Shown: piece by piece, positions 10,954 to 21,649 of the stretch
Numbering within the stretch: position 1 is the stretch's first letter
Layout of the letters: the number at the start of each line of letters is the position of its first letter
Source of the DNA: Branchinecta lynchi
Taxonomy: Eukaryota; Arthropoda; Branchiopoda; Anostraca; Branchinectidae
Direction: 5' to 3'
Assembly: GCA_023053575.1 (NCBI GenBank)
Contig: JAKZAP010000007.1
Location: forward strand, 25,569,464-25,633,463
DNA: 64,000 bases
Notes under the pieces: generated by a model
What the model saw: only the letters and a program-made list of their open reading frames with translations
Databases searched by the model: none
What the model was told of the DNA's origin: nothing
Program-made: the position numbers and the translations under genes

Positions 10954-11061
10954 CCGTGTTCTCGCCGTTCACCGAGGACCCCTCGCGGAATCGAAAAGAA
11001 CGGCGAGAATAGAGGGAGCCACTCCACGCGGACTCCGCGTAAAGAAACAGCGAGAACACGG
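10954..11061. repeat. Compound inverted repeat, 108 bp, MITE-like
   Basis: Outer arms CCGTGTTCTCGC (10954-10965) and GCGAGAACACGG (11050-11061). Overlapping inner arms CTCGCCGTTC (10961-10970) and GAACGGCGAG (10998-11007), plus a small palindrome ACGCGGA-C-TCCGCGT (11026-11040). The block is GC-rich in an AT-rich setting. Confidence 0.6.
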
Positions 11062-11789
11062 GGCATGCTTCCAAAATGGATATGGTTCGAAAAAATCTGC
11101 AGTCGACGAAATTAGTCTAGGATCCACTTTATTTTTGGTTTTGTTTCTTTTGATTGTTTTTAATTAAGTTTATTGCACCAACACCAGCAACAAGAGTTGG
11201 AAGCTCACATGGCACTTGCAAAGCTGGGTCAGAGGATGAAAGTAGGAGTTCGTCAATTCGTGGCTTTGCTGTGATCATTTGTAAACAAAACCCTTCAGAT
11301 AACAATGATCATGCGTCCTTGGAAATCACGAGCATTCGTTCGTAAAAACTATTTAATTTTAAGGGTACTAGAGATTCATCTGTACCGAACATTCCTGAAG
11401 CGCAAACGATGATAAGCTCATCGGGATCATGATAATCTATATTATGCTCTATAGTTTGTACATTAAGGAAATAACTTGTAAGCAAAACAACTGATACAAC
11501 GATACAACTGATCACGGGCCCTTGGGGACGATGAATATATATTGTTTGGTCAAAAGTATTTTTTTCACTTTTCGGTTAAGATCCGCATTTTAAGGGTGCT
11601 AAAAATTCAGTATTGAGCGAAACCTCTAAGGTAAAAATGTTCATGGACCCATGAAAATAAACATTTTGATTAAAAGTATTGTTTGTACTTTGCGTACATT
11701 GCTTTGTACAATTTCTAAGCCAATCTCGTCAAGTCTCTAATGTCCAAGCCAAGTTGCATCGTCCTAGCACATCTCGAAGTACCTTAATT
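11062..11789. other. Unassigned AT-rich stretch
   Basis: Contains two weakly similar ~250-bp segments (TTTTAAGGGTRCTARARATTCA at about 11357 and 11590), possibly an old duplication. No gene recognised. Confidence 0.35.
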
Positions 11790-12262
11790 CGCGATCAACG
11801 AGATTTCTGGTCCCCCCCTCCAGGTCCCCCGTACGAGGTTATCGGATCCCGGGTCCGATTTGAAACTGAACATCTGAGACACTTTTTCTTGACACTTGTC
11901 AAGTTTCCAAAATCCTCAAACTGTGCATCTCTGCATTCGCCTTGTTCCTAGTTTCCGGACTCCCGGATCCAAGGAAAGTCGGATCGAGGATCCGGACTTG
12001 AAGTGTGATACCGGAGACAGGAGGTCATTCGAAATATCCGGTTTCATGAAGATCCGATTCCACGTTCAAAAATTAAAAATACGTCAACATTCTGGACCTC
12101 TCTCTCTACTGCCCCCACGGTGGTTGAATCGGGGAAGTGACTATTTCCAAGTTAGTTTGGCCGGGTCCTTGATATGCCTGCCAAGTTTCATCGTCCTAAG
12201 TACCCTAACTCAAGATGAGTGGCCTGACAGACCGACCGACTGACCGAAAAGTGATCGGTATA
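11790..12262 (+). repeat. Family E dispersed repeat, copy 1
   Basis: Shares blocks with 45.64-45.92, 56.2-56.47 and 56.76-57.11 kb: a CCGGATCC-rich start, TGGTYGRATCGGGGAAGTGA, TTTCCAAGTTRGTTTGGYCG, CCTGATATGCCTGCCAAGTT, TCATCGTCCTA, and an end GTGATCGGTATATGGCAYTT. Non-coding. This copy is followed directly by the 3' end of LINE-B. Confidence 0.65.
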
Positions 12263-12616
12263 TGGCATTTGAGCTTCGTAAGACAAGATAAGATTTATTT
12301 ATACTAAGAGCCAAAGACCATGGCAAATACATGAAAAATAAACTCAAACAAACAAAAGTAATAGTAGCTAGTAGTAGCTAGCGCTACCCTGAGGAACCTC
12401 GCCAACTGTTTTACACTCATAAAACAACTATTTCCCATGATCCTACGCACATTCTTCATCTACACCTCTCTCATTCACACAACAAATGTTTCAAGTTCTC
12501 ATCAATACTGCCACACATCGGACAGGAGTAAGGACCGAACCGACCGTTTCTCCTCCCAATATACCGCCTTCACTCCACAGGAGGCAGACTGTCTGCCCTA
12601 CAACTAATCAAATCCC

Positions 12617-13052
12617 CTATTTCCTCCCTTTCCAATCCCGCTTTAAAATAAACTTCCTCCCCCCAAATCTCTTTAGTCTTTGCATTAAAGACTTAGACCC
12701 GTCCTTGACCACTTGCCAACATTGGATTTCCTGGTCCAACAAACAACTTTCCACTACCTTTTTCACTTCACCAACGGGAAGCCCAGGCCCATCACCATTT
12801 TTACACAGTTCTGACATACCACACTGGTCTAATATTTGCTTTACCTGGGATGCCAAGAATCTTTTTTAATGTCCCGTATGCTCTCCTTATACGCTGCCCT
12901 GCGACTCGAACCCGTGGCATCTGTAGCAGCTTTTCCCAAAATGAAATCATACTTACCAATCTCTTTTTCATTAAACTAGTTAAGCCTAAATCCCCATTTA
13001 GAACTATCGAATTTATCTTATTGCTAACTCCTAATACTCTTTTAAAATACAT
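12617..13052 (-). pseudogene. LINE-B post-RT C-terminal segment
   Basis: Two overlapping frames: FKRVLGVSNKINSIVLNGDL then GLTSLMKKRLVSMISFWEKL (13052-12801) and MASQVKQILDQCGMSELC (12856-12617). They align with the intact LINE-B frame at 33.9-34.9 kb (YKRLKGLSGKFNGLVLRGDL, VRAVLNNCGLSGLWNAG). Confidence 0.72.
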
Positions 13053-13298
13053 CAGTTGCAGTTGCTCTAGCTTCCCATACTTACCAAATCCCGGCTGCGT
13101 AATCCATGGCCGGGAAAATTTTTGTCTGCAACTTCATATTTTCAATTTAACTTACATCTTAATACCATATCGGAACATCGCTTACCTTTTGAAACGCTTG
13201 CTTCCATTTGTTACCCGAAAGAACCACTTGACTTCAAGTTACATCCTAGGTAAATAAATTCTTCCCTAAAACCTATTTCCTCCCCTCTAAATTTCAAC

Positions 13299-14096
13299 TT
13301 AACTTACATTTTCTAAATTAACCCCTTTCCTAAATATTATCGCAACCGTTTTTGACACATTTAACTGCAGCTCCTTAATCGCCAAATACTGGTCCAAAAT
13401 ATCCAACAACCTTTGCAGATCTGACCGGTTCTCTGCTACCATGGCGATATCGTCAGCGACTAACAACATACACAAAGATCTGATGTCTGGGCTAACTAGG
13501 GGAGCATTCTTTGGGGAAAAGCTTGGGGGAAAGTGTGCACCCTTGCTTGACTCCATTCAATTTCCTAACCTTACGAGATATCTTATTGATTACACGGACC
13601 ACCAGATAAATACTCGAGTAAATCTGGGCTATAACTCGTACAAAAATAATCGGTGGTTCTACATCTATAATTAAAAGACTAGCGTTTATCATTATCGAAG
13701 GCAACTTTCAAATCCACAAAAGCTACGTAGAGCTTACCTTTTCTTTTTGAAATCTGCTTCCGTATTAATATCTGCAGCGAAAAAATCTGGTCTAGGGTGC
13801 TGTCCCTTGCCTGAAACCAGCCTGGAACCTACTTAACTTATCCGTACTATTTAACCATAATTTCGACCTGTTATCTAATATCTTACAAATATTTTACTAA
13901 TTGTATTTCCTAAGTGAATTTCCCTGTAATTATCTTTATTTGTCCTATCACCTTTCTTAAACATCGGGGTAATAACTGAAATACCCCAACCTTCCGGCCA
14001 ATAAATTTTATTTATAATTGACGTAAATACCAATGCCACAATGGGAAATAAATACTGCTTGCTCCACTTCCAAATCGTCGTTGGAATACCATCCAT
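13299..14096 (-). pseudogene. LINE-B reverse transcriptase, three out-of-frame pieces
   Basis: 14096-13875 carries WPEGWGISVITPMFKKGD and TNKDNYREIHLGNTISKIF (RT domain 1). 13704-13492 carries LNGVKQGCTLSPKLF (domain 4, KQGCxLSP box). 13556-13299 carries LLVADDIAMVAENRSDLQRL, the catalytic box with V in place of the usual Y/F (xADD), and LQLNVSKTVAIIF. The frame changes between pieces, so the enzyme is dead. Confidence 0.75.
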
Positions 14097-14575
14097 TCCG
14101 GGAGCTTATCGTCCACGCATGTTTTTTAGGGAATCCCACACCTCGTCCTGACTTACTGGAGCTACTGGCTCAGTTTCTTCCTCTCTGAAGGGAAAACTTA
14201 CTTGTTTCTCCATCTCTTGTACCACGAATTGGCTGGAGGCGTGTGTTGATTTCGCTGGTTAGTCGTTAACTAGTGCGGACTCCCATCCAAAAATCGCTAA
14301 TATTTTTGCTTTTAAAATCTTTTGCCACACTATCTTGCAATTCCTTATCAACTAACTCTTTCTTTAACCTCAGATAACCTTTATAATCTATTCTAACCTC
14401 TTTATAATGACCCAGTTAAACATTCAAATTCGCAGGATCGCTAGCTTTCACAGCAATTGACGCTTTCATCACTTCTTTTCTTTTATTATAACATTCTTTA
14501 TAAAAAAATGGTTTAGTTCCGTACTTAGACTTATGTTTCTTAATACTAGCAGGGACCCACAAATTTCCTGTTAAG

Positions 14576-14869
14576 TTTCCTTACAGGGGGCCACTCATTA
14601 TGAAATTTTTGATGCCCTCTCGACCGAGAGCGAGATAGTTCAGGGGAAATACCCATGGGGGATAAAATACCCTACTATCCAGATAGAAAACATTTGTGGC
14701 AGCTACTGTGCTGAACTAGGGAATATTTATTTCTCTGTAATGGAAGAGTGTCCTGGATCTTTTGTCCTAGCTTAGGTACCTGGTGGCATGCTGAATAGTC
14801 CTGAGTAAAGATGGCTCATATGGAAAGGTATTATTTGTATATAATCATTTTTATGCATGAATGAAAAGT
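14576..14869. other. Unassigned spacer between LINE-B and the satellite
   Basis: No recognisable coding or repeat content; it may belong to the outer part of the Polinton. Confidence 0.3.
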
Positions 14870-15715
14870 TGTGTTGTGGTCTTTCGGCATGCACCCAATA
14901 AAAATTTACAGAATTTGATTTTTTATGTGGAAAAAGAACCTGATGTACCGACGAGAATACCGACGCCTGACAAAACCATCGAGCATTTGATTTTTTCTAT
15001 GTTTTGCTCACTAAACTGTACAGAACTTGATTTCTTACGTGTAAATTAACGCCTTGGACCGATAAGACTTAAACTTCCCGGGTGCGCCCGACAAAGTTTG
15101 CAGGATTTTTTTTCTTGGGTATAAGAAGAACCTAATGTGCTGATGATTTGATCGACAAAAACCTAAAAGAAATATTTCTTCTAGATTACCAAGCCACAAT
15201 AAAAGCATGCAGAATTTGATTTATTCATTCTTTTGACCGACAAATGTTTGCAAGATTTCCTTTCTTGCGCATGAAAAGAACCCGATGTGGCGACCAGTCA
15301 ACCATCGCCAGATAAAACATTAACAAATTGTCTCTTCGGGATTACTGAGGCACGACAAAGCATGCAGAATTTGATTTATTCATTTCACCGACAAATGTTT
15401 GCAGGATTTCCTTTCTTGCGTATAAAAAGAGCACCATGTGCCGACGAGTCGACTATCGCCCGACAAAACATTAAAAAAATATTTCTTCGGGATTACTGAG
15501 GCACGACAAAAGCATGCAGAATTTGATTTATTCATTTGACCGACAAATGTTTGTAGGATTTCCTTTCTTGCGTATAAAAAGAACACGATGTGCCGGAGAG
15601 TCGACCATCGCCCGACGAAACATTAAACAATTATTTCTTCGAGATTACTGAGGTACGACAAAACCAGCCAGAATTTGATTTATTCATTTGACCGACAAAT
15701 GTTTGCAGCGAGGTT
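14870..15715. repeat. ~152-bp satellite abutting the Polinton capsid gene
   Basis: The phrase CGACAAATGTTTG recurs at 15238, 15389, 15541 and 15693 (steps 151, 152, 152) with diverged units upstream (CGACAAAGTTTG at 15089, older traces from ~14870). Each unit holds TATAAAAAGAAC (plus strand), AATTTGATTTATTCATT (AATAAA on the minus strand) and GGCACGACAAAAGCATGCAG. The last unit runs into the C-terminal codons and stop of the minus-strand major capsid gene, so the repeat probably grew from the capsid gene's 3' end. Confidence 0.85.
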
Positions 15716-15920
15716 AAACACAATGATCCCATAGCCATTGCGAAACCAAGCAAGAGACATACCTGATTCATATAAATCAGAGCTGTCCAGGTTATGCATG
15801 GTAAACTCATAAAGCATTGCCATTGAATCCGAAATGTCCAAATCAGTCTTGTGAGCGGAGAGGTGCTGCGCGAGAGCTACATTTTAACTGAATTGCTCGA
15901 GTGAATACGAACTTTAGATT
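15680..15920 (-). pseudogene. MCP: Polinton major capsid protein, C-terminal part
   Basis: The minus-strand frame reads DISDSMAMLYEFTMHNLDS then LAWFRNGYGIIVFNLA and stops at 15682-15680. Position and shape match the end of Polinton capsid proteins, where an NGY-type turn precedes a short hydrophobic strand. Its partner is the N-terminal part at 20351-21214; the 4.4-kb LINE-A lies between them. The region is out of frame immediately next to the LINE junction. Confidence 0.6.
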
Positions 15921-16055
15921 TACGTGGATTTGGATATAAAATATAAAGCCCCCGCTCCAGGTAGAGTTTCCTCTAGTATAGAACAATTACACAGATCAAG
16001 ACGGGGGGATGCGGTTTGAGGTAGACCTCAACCCATAGCCCTAGCGCTCAGCACC

Positions 16056-16781
16056 GTGTTTATTCCTTTGAATATGGTAGCAGGAAAATATCCCTGTGGG
16101 GAATGCTACAGAAATTGTACTAGTGGCACTTTTCAATGTACGGCGTGTCCCACGTGGTTTCATCCAAGCTGCGTCGGCCTAACCCTGGCCGAGAGAGCTC
16201 AAACTCCCGATTGGCGTTGTATGAAATGTTCAGACTCTACTCCAATCCCAAAATCCCCTTCCGCGAGTCCCCCCTCAAAGGATGACAAACGAACAATTCC
16301 TGCACCTTTACCTATCTCGGTGGAGCCTCAAACCCCTGTGCCTGTGACTACAGACAGCCAAATCAATGGGCAAACGTCGATCTCTCTCGCGGTTGAACTA
16401 ACCGATGGCACCCCTAATGAAGGGAATGGGTTGGCGACTCCCGAGAGTGACTTTGAGAGCGCGTACATTTCCGAAGAAGGCGTTTCAAGAGTAATAGTTA
16501 ATTCGGTGCTGTTTTTCGCGCTAGATGCGTTCGCGACGGGAAACCCAAGCACGGATGTTATTGAAGCTATGGCAAATTTCTATTCGGTGGAGTCATTACA
16601 GTGCGCCAAATCAATATTAGTCTCGTTAACTAATGCTAAAAACAAAATCATGCAGAGGAGAAAAGTCCATTCCATTTCGGCCGACATATGGAAAATGGTG
16701 TCTGATCTTGACGGAAGACGGTTTAAATGGCCCATCGTTGTTCCCCGGTCCACAAGAGACTTCCCCTACCTATGGATTTAA
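16056..16781 (+). pseudogene. LINE-A ORF1 N-terminal part with PHD finger
   Basis: 241 codons. Residues 14-58 form a C4HC3 PHD finger: C14, C17, C28, C31, H36, C39, C55, C58 (CTACPTWFHPSCVGL in the core). A Pro/Ser/Thr-rich linker (about 60-150) follows, then an acidic to helical segment (DVIEAMANFYSVESLQCAKS) that matches the start of ORF1 in the copy at 62.9 kb. PHD fingers in LINE ORF1 proteins may bind chromatin or protein partners; the role here is inferred. The frame shifts at about 16730-16780 into the next piece. Confidence 0.8.
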
Positions 16782-17158
16782 CCCTAACAGCCTTACGAGC
16801 CGTTGAGGCCCAGTTGCAGACTCTGTCGGATAGATCTGAGCTCCCGACAGCTCCGGTGCCAAGCCAACCTGAAGGTGAGTGGCACAGGTTGCCTAAGGCC
16901 AGTGAACAAATGCAAGTAGTTTCAGTTTCGAATTTGCCAAGTTCCTTCTCTAATCCAATAAATAGGAAGAGTGAACTAGAAAAAATTTGCCCAGGGCAAA
17001 TACAACGTGTCACGAAGAAGAAAGATGCCATCTACGTCTCCCTTTCCCCCAAAAATGCCACTGAATTCGCACAGAATTGTAAATCAGCTCATCCAGACTG
17101 TATAGTCAACTGCAAAGAAAGACTGTTTTTTTGGAATTATTCGCTACGTGGATTCTGA
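16727..17158 (+). pseudogene. LINE-A ORF1 middle part (first RRM-like domain)
   Basis: 143 codons in the -1-shifted frame. The segment VVSVSNLPSSFSNPINRKSE then LEKICPGQIQRVTKKKDAIY aligns with TVIVSKVPDSLSDPLKRKEL in the 63.3-kb copy, a beta-alpha-beta layout as in RRM-like domains of LINE ORF1 proteins, which bind RNA. It ends in frame with a further shift into the zinc-knuckle piece. Confidence 0.62.
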
Positions 17159-17540
17159 CCTGGATGTCCAGTCTCTCACTGATTTGCCGGCTGGTGTTTC
17201 CGGGCTCTTGCGATTAGGAAAATCGCAGACGGTAAAAGTGTCGTTCGAGTCGAAGGATCATCTGAAGTACTATATAGTGCACGGAATCAAGTTTGGGTAC
17301 GAATCTTTCCCGGTTGAAAAAGAGAAAAAAGTCCCTAGGAGGTGTTTTAAATGTCAAGGTTTTTCGCATGTTGAAAAAGACTGCATGGCAAGTGCCTGCA
17401 AGTGCGCGCGTTGTGGAGGCGACCATGTCTCTTCCAAAAGCAATCCTTGTGCTAATCCGGTCAAATGTGTTCACTGCGGGTCGTCAGCACACCCATCGTA
17501 CAGTTTCAGTTGCCCTGTTGTGAAAAAGATGGCGAAATAG
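17148..17540 (+). pseudogene. LINE-A ORF1 C-terminal part: second RRM-like domain and three CCHC knuckles
   Basis: 130 codons. The N-terminal half (TDLPAGVSGLLRLGKSQTVK ... VHGIKFGYESFPVEKEKKVP) is the second RRM-like unit. Three zinc knuckles follow: CFKCQGFSHVEKDC, CARCGGDHVSSKSNPC and CVHCGSSAHPSYSFSC. CCHC knuckles bind the element's RNA in the ORF1 ribonucleoprotein. The end overlaps the start of ORF2 in another frame (17465 onward). Confidence 0.85.
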
Positions 17541-18246
17541 ACGGTCACAAGACATTTATAACGTCTTTTAACTCTAATGGTGTTTATAACAAGTTTAGTG
17601 TTCTGAGTCAATTTTTAACTCCTGAAAATTCAGTTCTGTGCCTACAAGAACATCACTTACTTTGCCATTCTGTCCCCTTTTAAATTCTCTCTCGCCTTTC
17701 CACGATGTATTTTGCGTTCCTGCTTTGCCCACGGGCGGCAGCCCTTCTGGAGGTATTGCTACGATAATTCCAAAACATCTAAATTCTAGTCTTATTCATA
17801 CAGATCAAACTTTTATTGCATGCCGTTTTTCGAATTGTATTATAGTAAATTGTTATCTACCAACAAATTATAATAATGATGAGTCCCTTGAGAGTTTTAC
17901 AGATAGTTGCCATAGACTTAGTTGTTTTATTTCGCGTTTAAACTCTGATTCTGACACAGTTTTTATTTTAGGTGATTTTAACTGTGATTTGTTAGTTTCT
18001 AACGAACGTAGTTGTGTTTTTAATTCTTCGCTTCCAAATTTTAACCTTGTAAGAAAAGATTCTGATTACACATATCTTCACTGGTCAGGAAGCACGAGCA
18101 ACCTGGACCATGTTCTTGCGAATTTCCCTTTGTCTGACGTTGTACATGTCTCGCAAGATTTTCCAGTTAGTGATCATTGTCCGCTTAAGTTGTCATTTCA
18201 TCTTTCTCCATCCAGCCATGTCCGACCGCTAAAAGTTAAAGCATAA
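17465..18246 (+). pseudogene. LINE-A ORF2 endonuclease domain
   Basis: 17465-17683 gives SFNSNGVYNKFSVLSQFL and VLCLQEHHL, the first EN strand and the catalytic QE box. After a frameshift near 17.66 kb, 17638-18246 carries VNCYLPTNYN, VFILGDFNCDLL (GDFN box), GSTSNLDHVLAN (catalytic D) and VSDHCPLKLSF (catalytic SDH). All APE-type boxes are present, so the domain is complete apart from the shift. A TAA at 18244-18246 interrupts the frame, which then continues open into the linker and RT. Confidence 0.88.
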
Positions 18247-20144
18247 TATTCTTCTCAGATTGTCTGGGATGGAAGTCTAAAATCCGCATATCAAAGTGAA
18301 GTTTCTCGTCTAGTTGTAAAAGTTATAATTCCAGATAAAAATAGTTTACCTAGTTCTGATTTTGTTTTTGAGCTTAACCTTATTTATTTTCAGCTGATCC
18401 ATATTGTGAAGTATGCAGCAGATAAAGTTTGTACAGTTAAAACTTCGAAATTTGGGACTGAGAAGCCTTGCTGGTCGATGAATCAAGTTTTATTAGATTC
18501 GAATCGAGAAGCCAAAAATGCTTTTCGATGGTGGCGGTCCTTGGGAAAACCTCGTGGTGATAGCCCCTCTTTCATTCTAATGAAGAAAACGAAGGCGGCC
18601 TTCCAAGCCAACTTGCGCCGTCATAATAACATTTTAATTGAAAATGCTTCTACTGATGTTGACCATAACCGTATGAAGCTTTGGAAGGCTCTCCGAAGAA
18701 CTAAACGATTAAATCAACCAGAAAGTAATAACGGTCCGTCTCCGGAGGACTGGGAACTACATTATGCAGTTCTCGCAGCGTCGCATGATCTTCCCGATGA
18801 CTTAGAGAAAATTGCTTATTCTTTAAATAATGACACCATTGATTTCTCTATAGATGGTGAAGATTTAAATAATGCAGTTAAAAAGCTAAAAAAACAATCG
18901 TCAATGGATCACGACGGAATATTTTCTAATCATATTAAATTTGCACCTCCGAGTTTCTTTTTGATTGTCCAGTGTTTTTTTAATTTGATGCTGGTGGTTG
19001 GTTGTGTTCCGTCTTCTTTCTAGCTTGGTACTATCACCCCTATTCCCAAAAGTGGAAAGCGAAATTCAGTTTTGTGTGATTCTTACCGGCCAATCACCCG
19101 TGGGTCAATATTCGGTAAATTGTTTGAACTTTGTATTAAACGTCTTTTGAAAACCTTGATGTTGGTGAAAACCAAGTTGGGTTTAAGAAAGGTATGGGTT
19201 GTGATCATGCCCAAGCTAAATTTCAAAAATAATACTTGAATCTAGGAATAAGAATGAAACTTTATACGCTCTTTTAATTGACATAAAAGGAGCGTTTGAT
19301 AACTTATCTCACGCTTCAGCAATCCTGGCTCTTCTTTCTAGGGGTATTCCACTCACTATTTGTCGTGTTTTGCGTTTTTGGTATAGCCGGCTTTCGGTTA
19401 GGGTATCTTTGGGTTCTCTTCTCTTTTCTTCTTATTTGCCAGTAGGCAGAGGGGTGAGACAAGGTGGTATTTTATCTCCTTATATATTTAATGTTAGCCT
19501 AGCAGAGTGTCTCCGGTCAATCCGAATATCCCTGATTTCGGCTCTTCGAGATGTTTCTTACCTAGCTTATGCCGACGACATAATTTTACAGAGTAAATCA
19601 AAAGCTGCGTTGGCTGAGAATTTTAACCGTCTTGCCACTTCTCTGTCAGCAAAGGGTCTTTCCGTTAGTGCTGGTAAATGCCAGTTTTTTGTGGTAAATA
19701 GCACCGTGGAAGGAAACGAATGTCTTGATTGCGGTAATGGGATTATTTTTTCAGCATGTGATATAGTGACGTACTTAGGGATCCCATATGCATCGTCAGC
19801 TAAGGTTTCTCAGTCTATAATTGTCAAGAAAGAATAAAGAAAGAATTCGCAAGGCATTTGGCCTCTTAATTCGTTTTCGTGGGCGATACAGGAAAGACAT
19901 CCTCGGGTCATTGTTCGCCGCTGTTGCTTTACCTCATGTTCTTTTTGCTGCAACAATCGTAGAAAATTCTCGAATTTGCGACGTATCTGATATTAAAATT
20001 TCATATTTCAAATTTTCGAAATTTCTCCTCGGGTTCCCCATTTCTTTCAGTAATTCACAGTTGGTTTCCAATTTTAAAGTAAAAGACCCAGTTCTAATTT
20101 TGAGGAAAAACATGACCAACTTTTATAAAAAAAAGGTTTGGTAG
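18247..20144 (+). pseudogene. LINE-A ORF2 linker, reverse transcriptase and C-terminus
   Basis: The linker (KTKAAFQANLRRHNN) leads to RT domain 0 (DLNNAVKKLKKQSSMDHDGI, 18.86-18.93 kb) and domain 1 (LGTITPIPKSGKRNS, SYRPITRGSIFGKLFELCIK). The A box LLIDIKGAFDNL is near 19.27 kb, GVRQGGILSPYIFN near 19.45 kb and the catalytic LAYADDIILQSK at 19562-19597. The post-RT segment is at 19821-20144 (KILG-like FSKFLLGFPISFSNSQLVSN). The frame changes near 19.15, 19.3 and 19.83 kb. Target-primed reverse transcription would be its role in an intact element. Confidence 0.88.
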
Positions 20145-20309
20145 CCCTCCAAACCCACAACCTGTACCCATTTTTTAACAAGTGAATAAAATAGTGCGTA
20201 CATAGTTGTAACTTAATTGTCGACATCGTGTGTATTTTTTATAGTATTTATGTGTTAATGAATGGACCAGATGGTTTAGGCATAGCTCTTTTTATACATT
20301 ATTTTGTAC

Positions 20310-20350
20310 TCCTCAGTTCTGAGGGAAATAAATAAATGAATAAATAAAAT
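20310..20350 (+). other. LINE-A 3'-terminal stem-loop and tail
   Basis: ACTCCTCAGTTCTGAGGGAA then ATAAATAAATGAATAAATAA. The same layout (short GC stem, then ATAAATAAAT) is found near 5.58, 8.26 and 43.46 kb. Such 3' stem-loops can be the recognition site for the element's own RT. Confidence 0.6.
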
Positions 20351-21214
20351 GTGCATGAGGTATTCCGTTAATCTTTAACGAAATGGTCTTTAAATCATAG
20401 AAACCCAACAGATGCGGCTGTTCACTGTAAGATCCAATAAGTCGACTTGAACCGACAAACGCAAGAGCAAGTTTACTCGGCAGAGTTCCACTTAAAAAGT
20501 TCTCCTCTACAAAGCTAACCGTTCCAGTCGCTAAATGTCTCTGTGTAGCTATAACGCGCGGCGTTAGCAGGCGCACCAACTCGCCTAGCGCTCTAATTGT
20601 CTCTACGGCAAGTGCGAAACTGCTTATAAGTTGAACTTTTTTACAGTGAAGAGTGATGGACGAGATCATAACCTGTCCGTCAAAAGCTTCTGGAGTAATG
20701 GCCGTTCTTGGAGGAATTAATTGCTACACGGCAAAAACATCAATGAACCGACCACAAATATTGATAACACCCTTCAAGTTATTCCCTTGAAGTTCTGCTG
20801 GGTGGGATCCTTTAACGTGAAAATATCCAGTACTGGGTGCACGAATCTCTTTGTAGCTTTGATTGGTTCCATAAAGCATTTGAATATAGGACGAAACATG
20901 ACTCAATCCGTAGGACGAAGAGACCAGTTGCGAATTTATAAATACTTGAACATCTTTGAACAGATTATGTAAAACACCATTTTCTAGTATAAGATTATGA
21001 ACATCTGCCAAATTCGTCCCGTCAGGATTTTTTAATTGTGGTTTAATATCGAAAAATCCAAGAAAATATCTTCCTGTCCTTGCAACTGAAACTCGATTGG
21101 AGAATAGGAGGTAATTGGATGAATTGGGTGATAAGCTTCGTATACGTTTGAACGAATGCTCACATCTTGTATTTCTTCTGCAAATAAATTTGCACCGGCT
21201 GTAATTCCAGCCAT
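20351..21214 (-). pseudogene. MCP: Polinton major capsid protein, N-terminal and middle part
   Basis: The likely start is MAGITAGANLFAEEIQD at 21214, one base after the PX-like stop. Features in order: YHPIHPITSYSPIEFQLQG (N-terminal strand of Polinton capsids), then after a +1 shift near 21.04 kb LKNPDGTNLADV and NLFKDVQVFINSQLVSSSYG. Near the LINE junction come FLSGTLPSKLALAFV and LKTISLKINGIPHAH. The NLFxDVxVyxNxxLVSSS box is diagnostic for the capsid annotated in many animals as F54H12.2-like transposon-derived protein. The protein forms the double-jelly-roll capsid. Broken by frameshifts and by the LINE-A at 20350. Confidence 0.85.
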
Positions 21215-21215
21215 T

Positions 21216-21646
21216 TCAACTGAAATAGTCGCTTTTAGTGCGTTTTTTACTGCCCTTTTTCTGTGTTGTTTTGCCGTGAGAGGGGCCAATAAGACTGACC
21301 AATCTCGATTTTTTGTGTGGTCTTTTAAGTCCTTGACCAGTCTGACGCAGGGTTTCACCAACTTCCCTTGCGGTTTTTCTAAGATTCTTATTCAAACTCT
21401 GTCCAAAATCTTCGCCTTGTCCCCATTCCGTTAATGTATTCGCTGCCAATTGACTCACACGAGGCAATAAATGACCTTGGCGATCGGAATGAGTCCTTTA
21501 AACAACCTCGATAGAAATGACTTAAAACCGTAACCTCGCATCACCGACCTTCCTTGATAGACCAGAGGAAAATCGGACCCAGATTGTGGTCTCAAGCCTT
21601 TCATGCAACAGTTGACGTCTGGACAGACTGTCGTTCTTCTGTTCAT
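21216..21646 (-). pseudogene. Polinton PX-like basic virion protein
   Basis: A basic protein between minor and major capsid genes. It starts MNRRTTVCPDVNC (21646), then VYQGRSVMRGYGFKSFLSRL and FKGLIPIAKV, then after a frameshift LNKNLRKTAREVGETLRQTG and a Lys/Arg-rich end (KKGSKKRTKSDYFS) at 21216. The GYGxxSFLxxLFxxxxPxxK box, the amphipathic middle and the basic tail in this slot are typical of the Polinton protein compared with adenoviral core/pVI-type proteins; its role is inferred as virion core or membrane-active. Confidence 0.68.
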
Positions 21647-21649
21647 TTT

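Larger units (their letters stand above)
12280..14575 (-). mobile_element. LINE-B copy, minus strand
   Basis: A 5'-truncated non-LTR retrotransposon of a second family. Minus-strand order: pre-RT region (~14575-14100), RT domains (14096-13299), post-RT segment (13052-12617), 3' end CCATGGTCTTTGGCTCTTAG then TATAAATAAATCTTATC at about 12283-12323. The 3' end matches LINE-B tails near 35.03 and 50.65 kb. Several frameshifts. Confidence 0.75.
15925..20350 (+). mobile_element. Nearly full-length LINE-A inserted in the Polinton capsid gene
   Basis: A 4.4-kb non-LTR retrotransposon with 5' UTR (~15925-16055), ORF1 (PHD, RRM-like, three CCHC), ORF2 (APE endonuclease, RT) and a 3' tail. The tail is the hairpin CCTCAG-TTCT-GAGG-type (20310-20325) followed by AAATAAATAAATGAATAAAT. 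Minus-strand capsid sequence flanks both sides. I could not find a convincing target-site duplication. Four or five frameshifts and one in-frame stop make it inactive. Confidence 0.85.

Noticed and set aside
15925..20350. Active LINE
   Set aside because: All domains are present, but at least four frameshifts and an in-frame stop break both ORFs.
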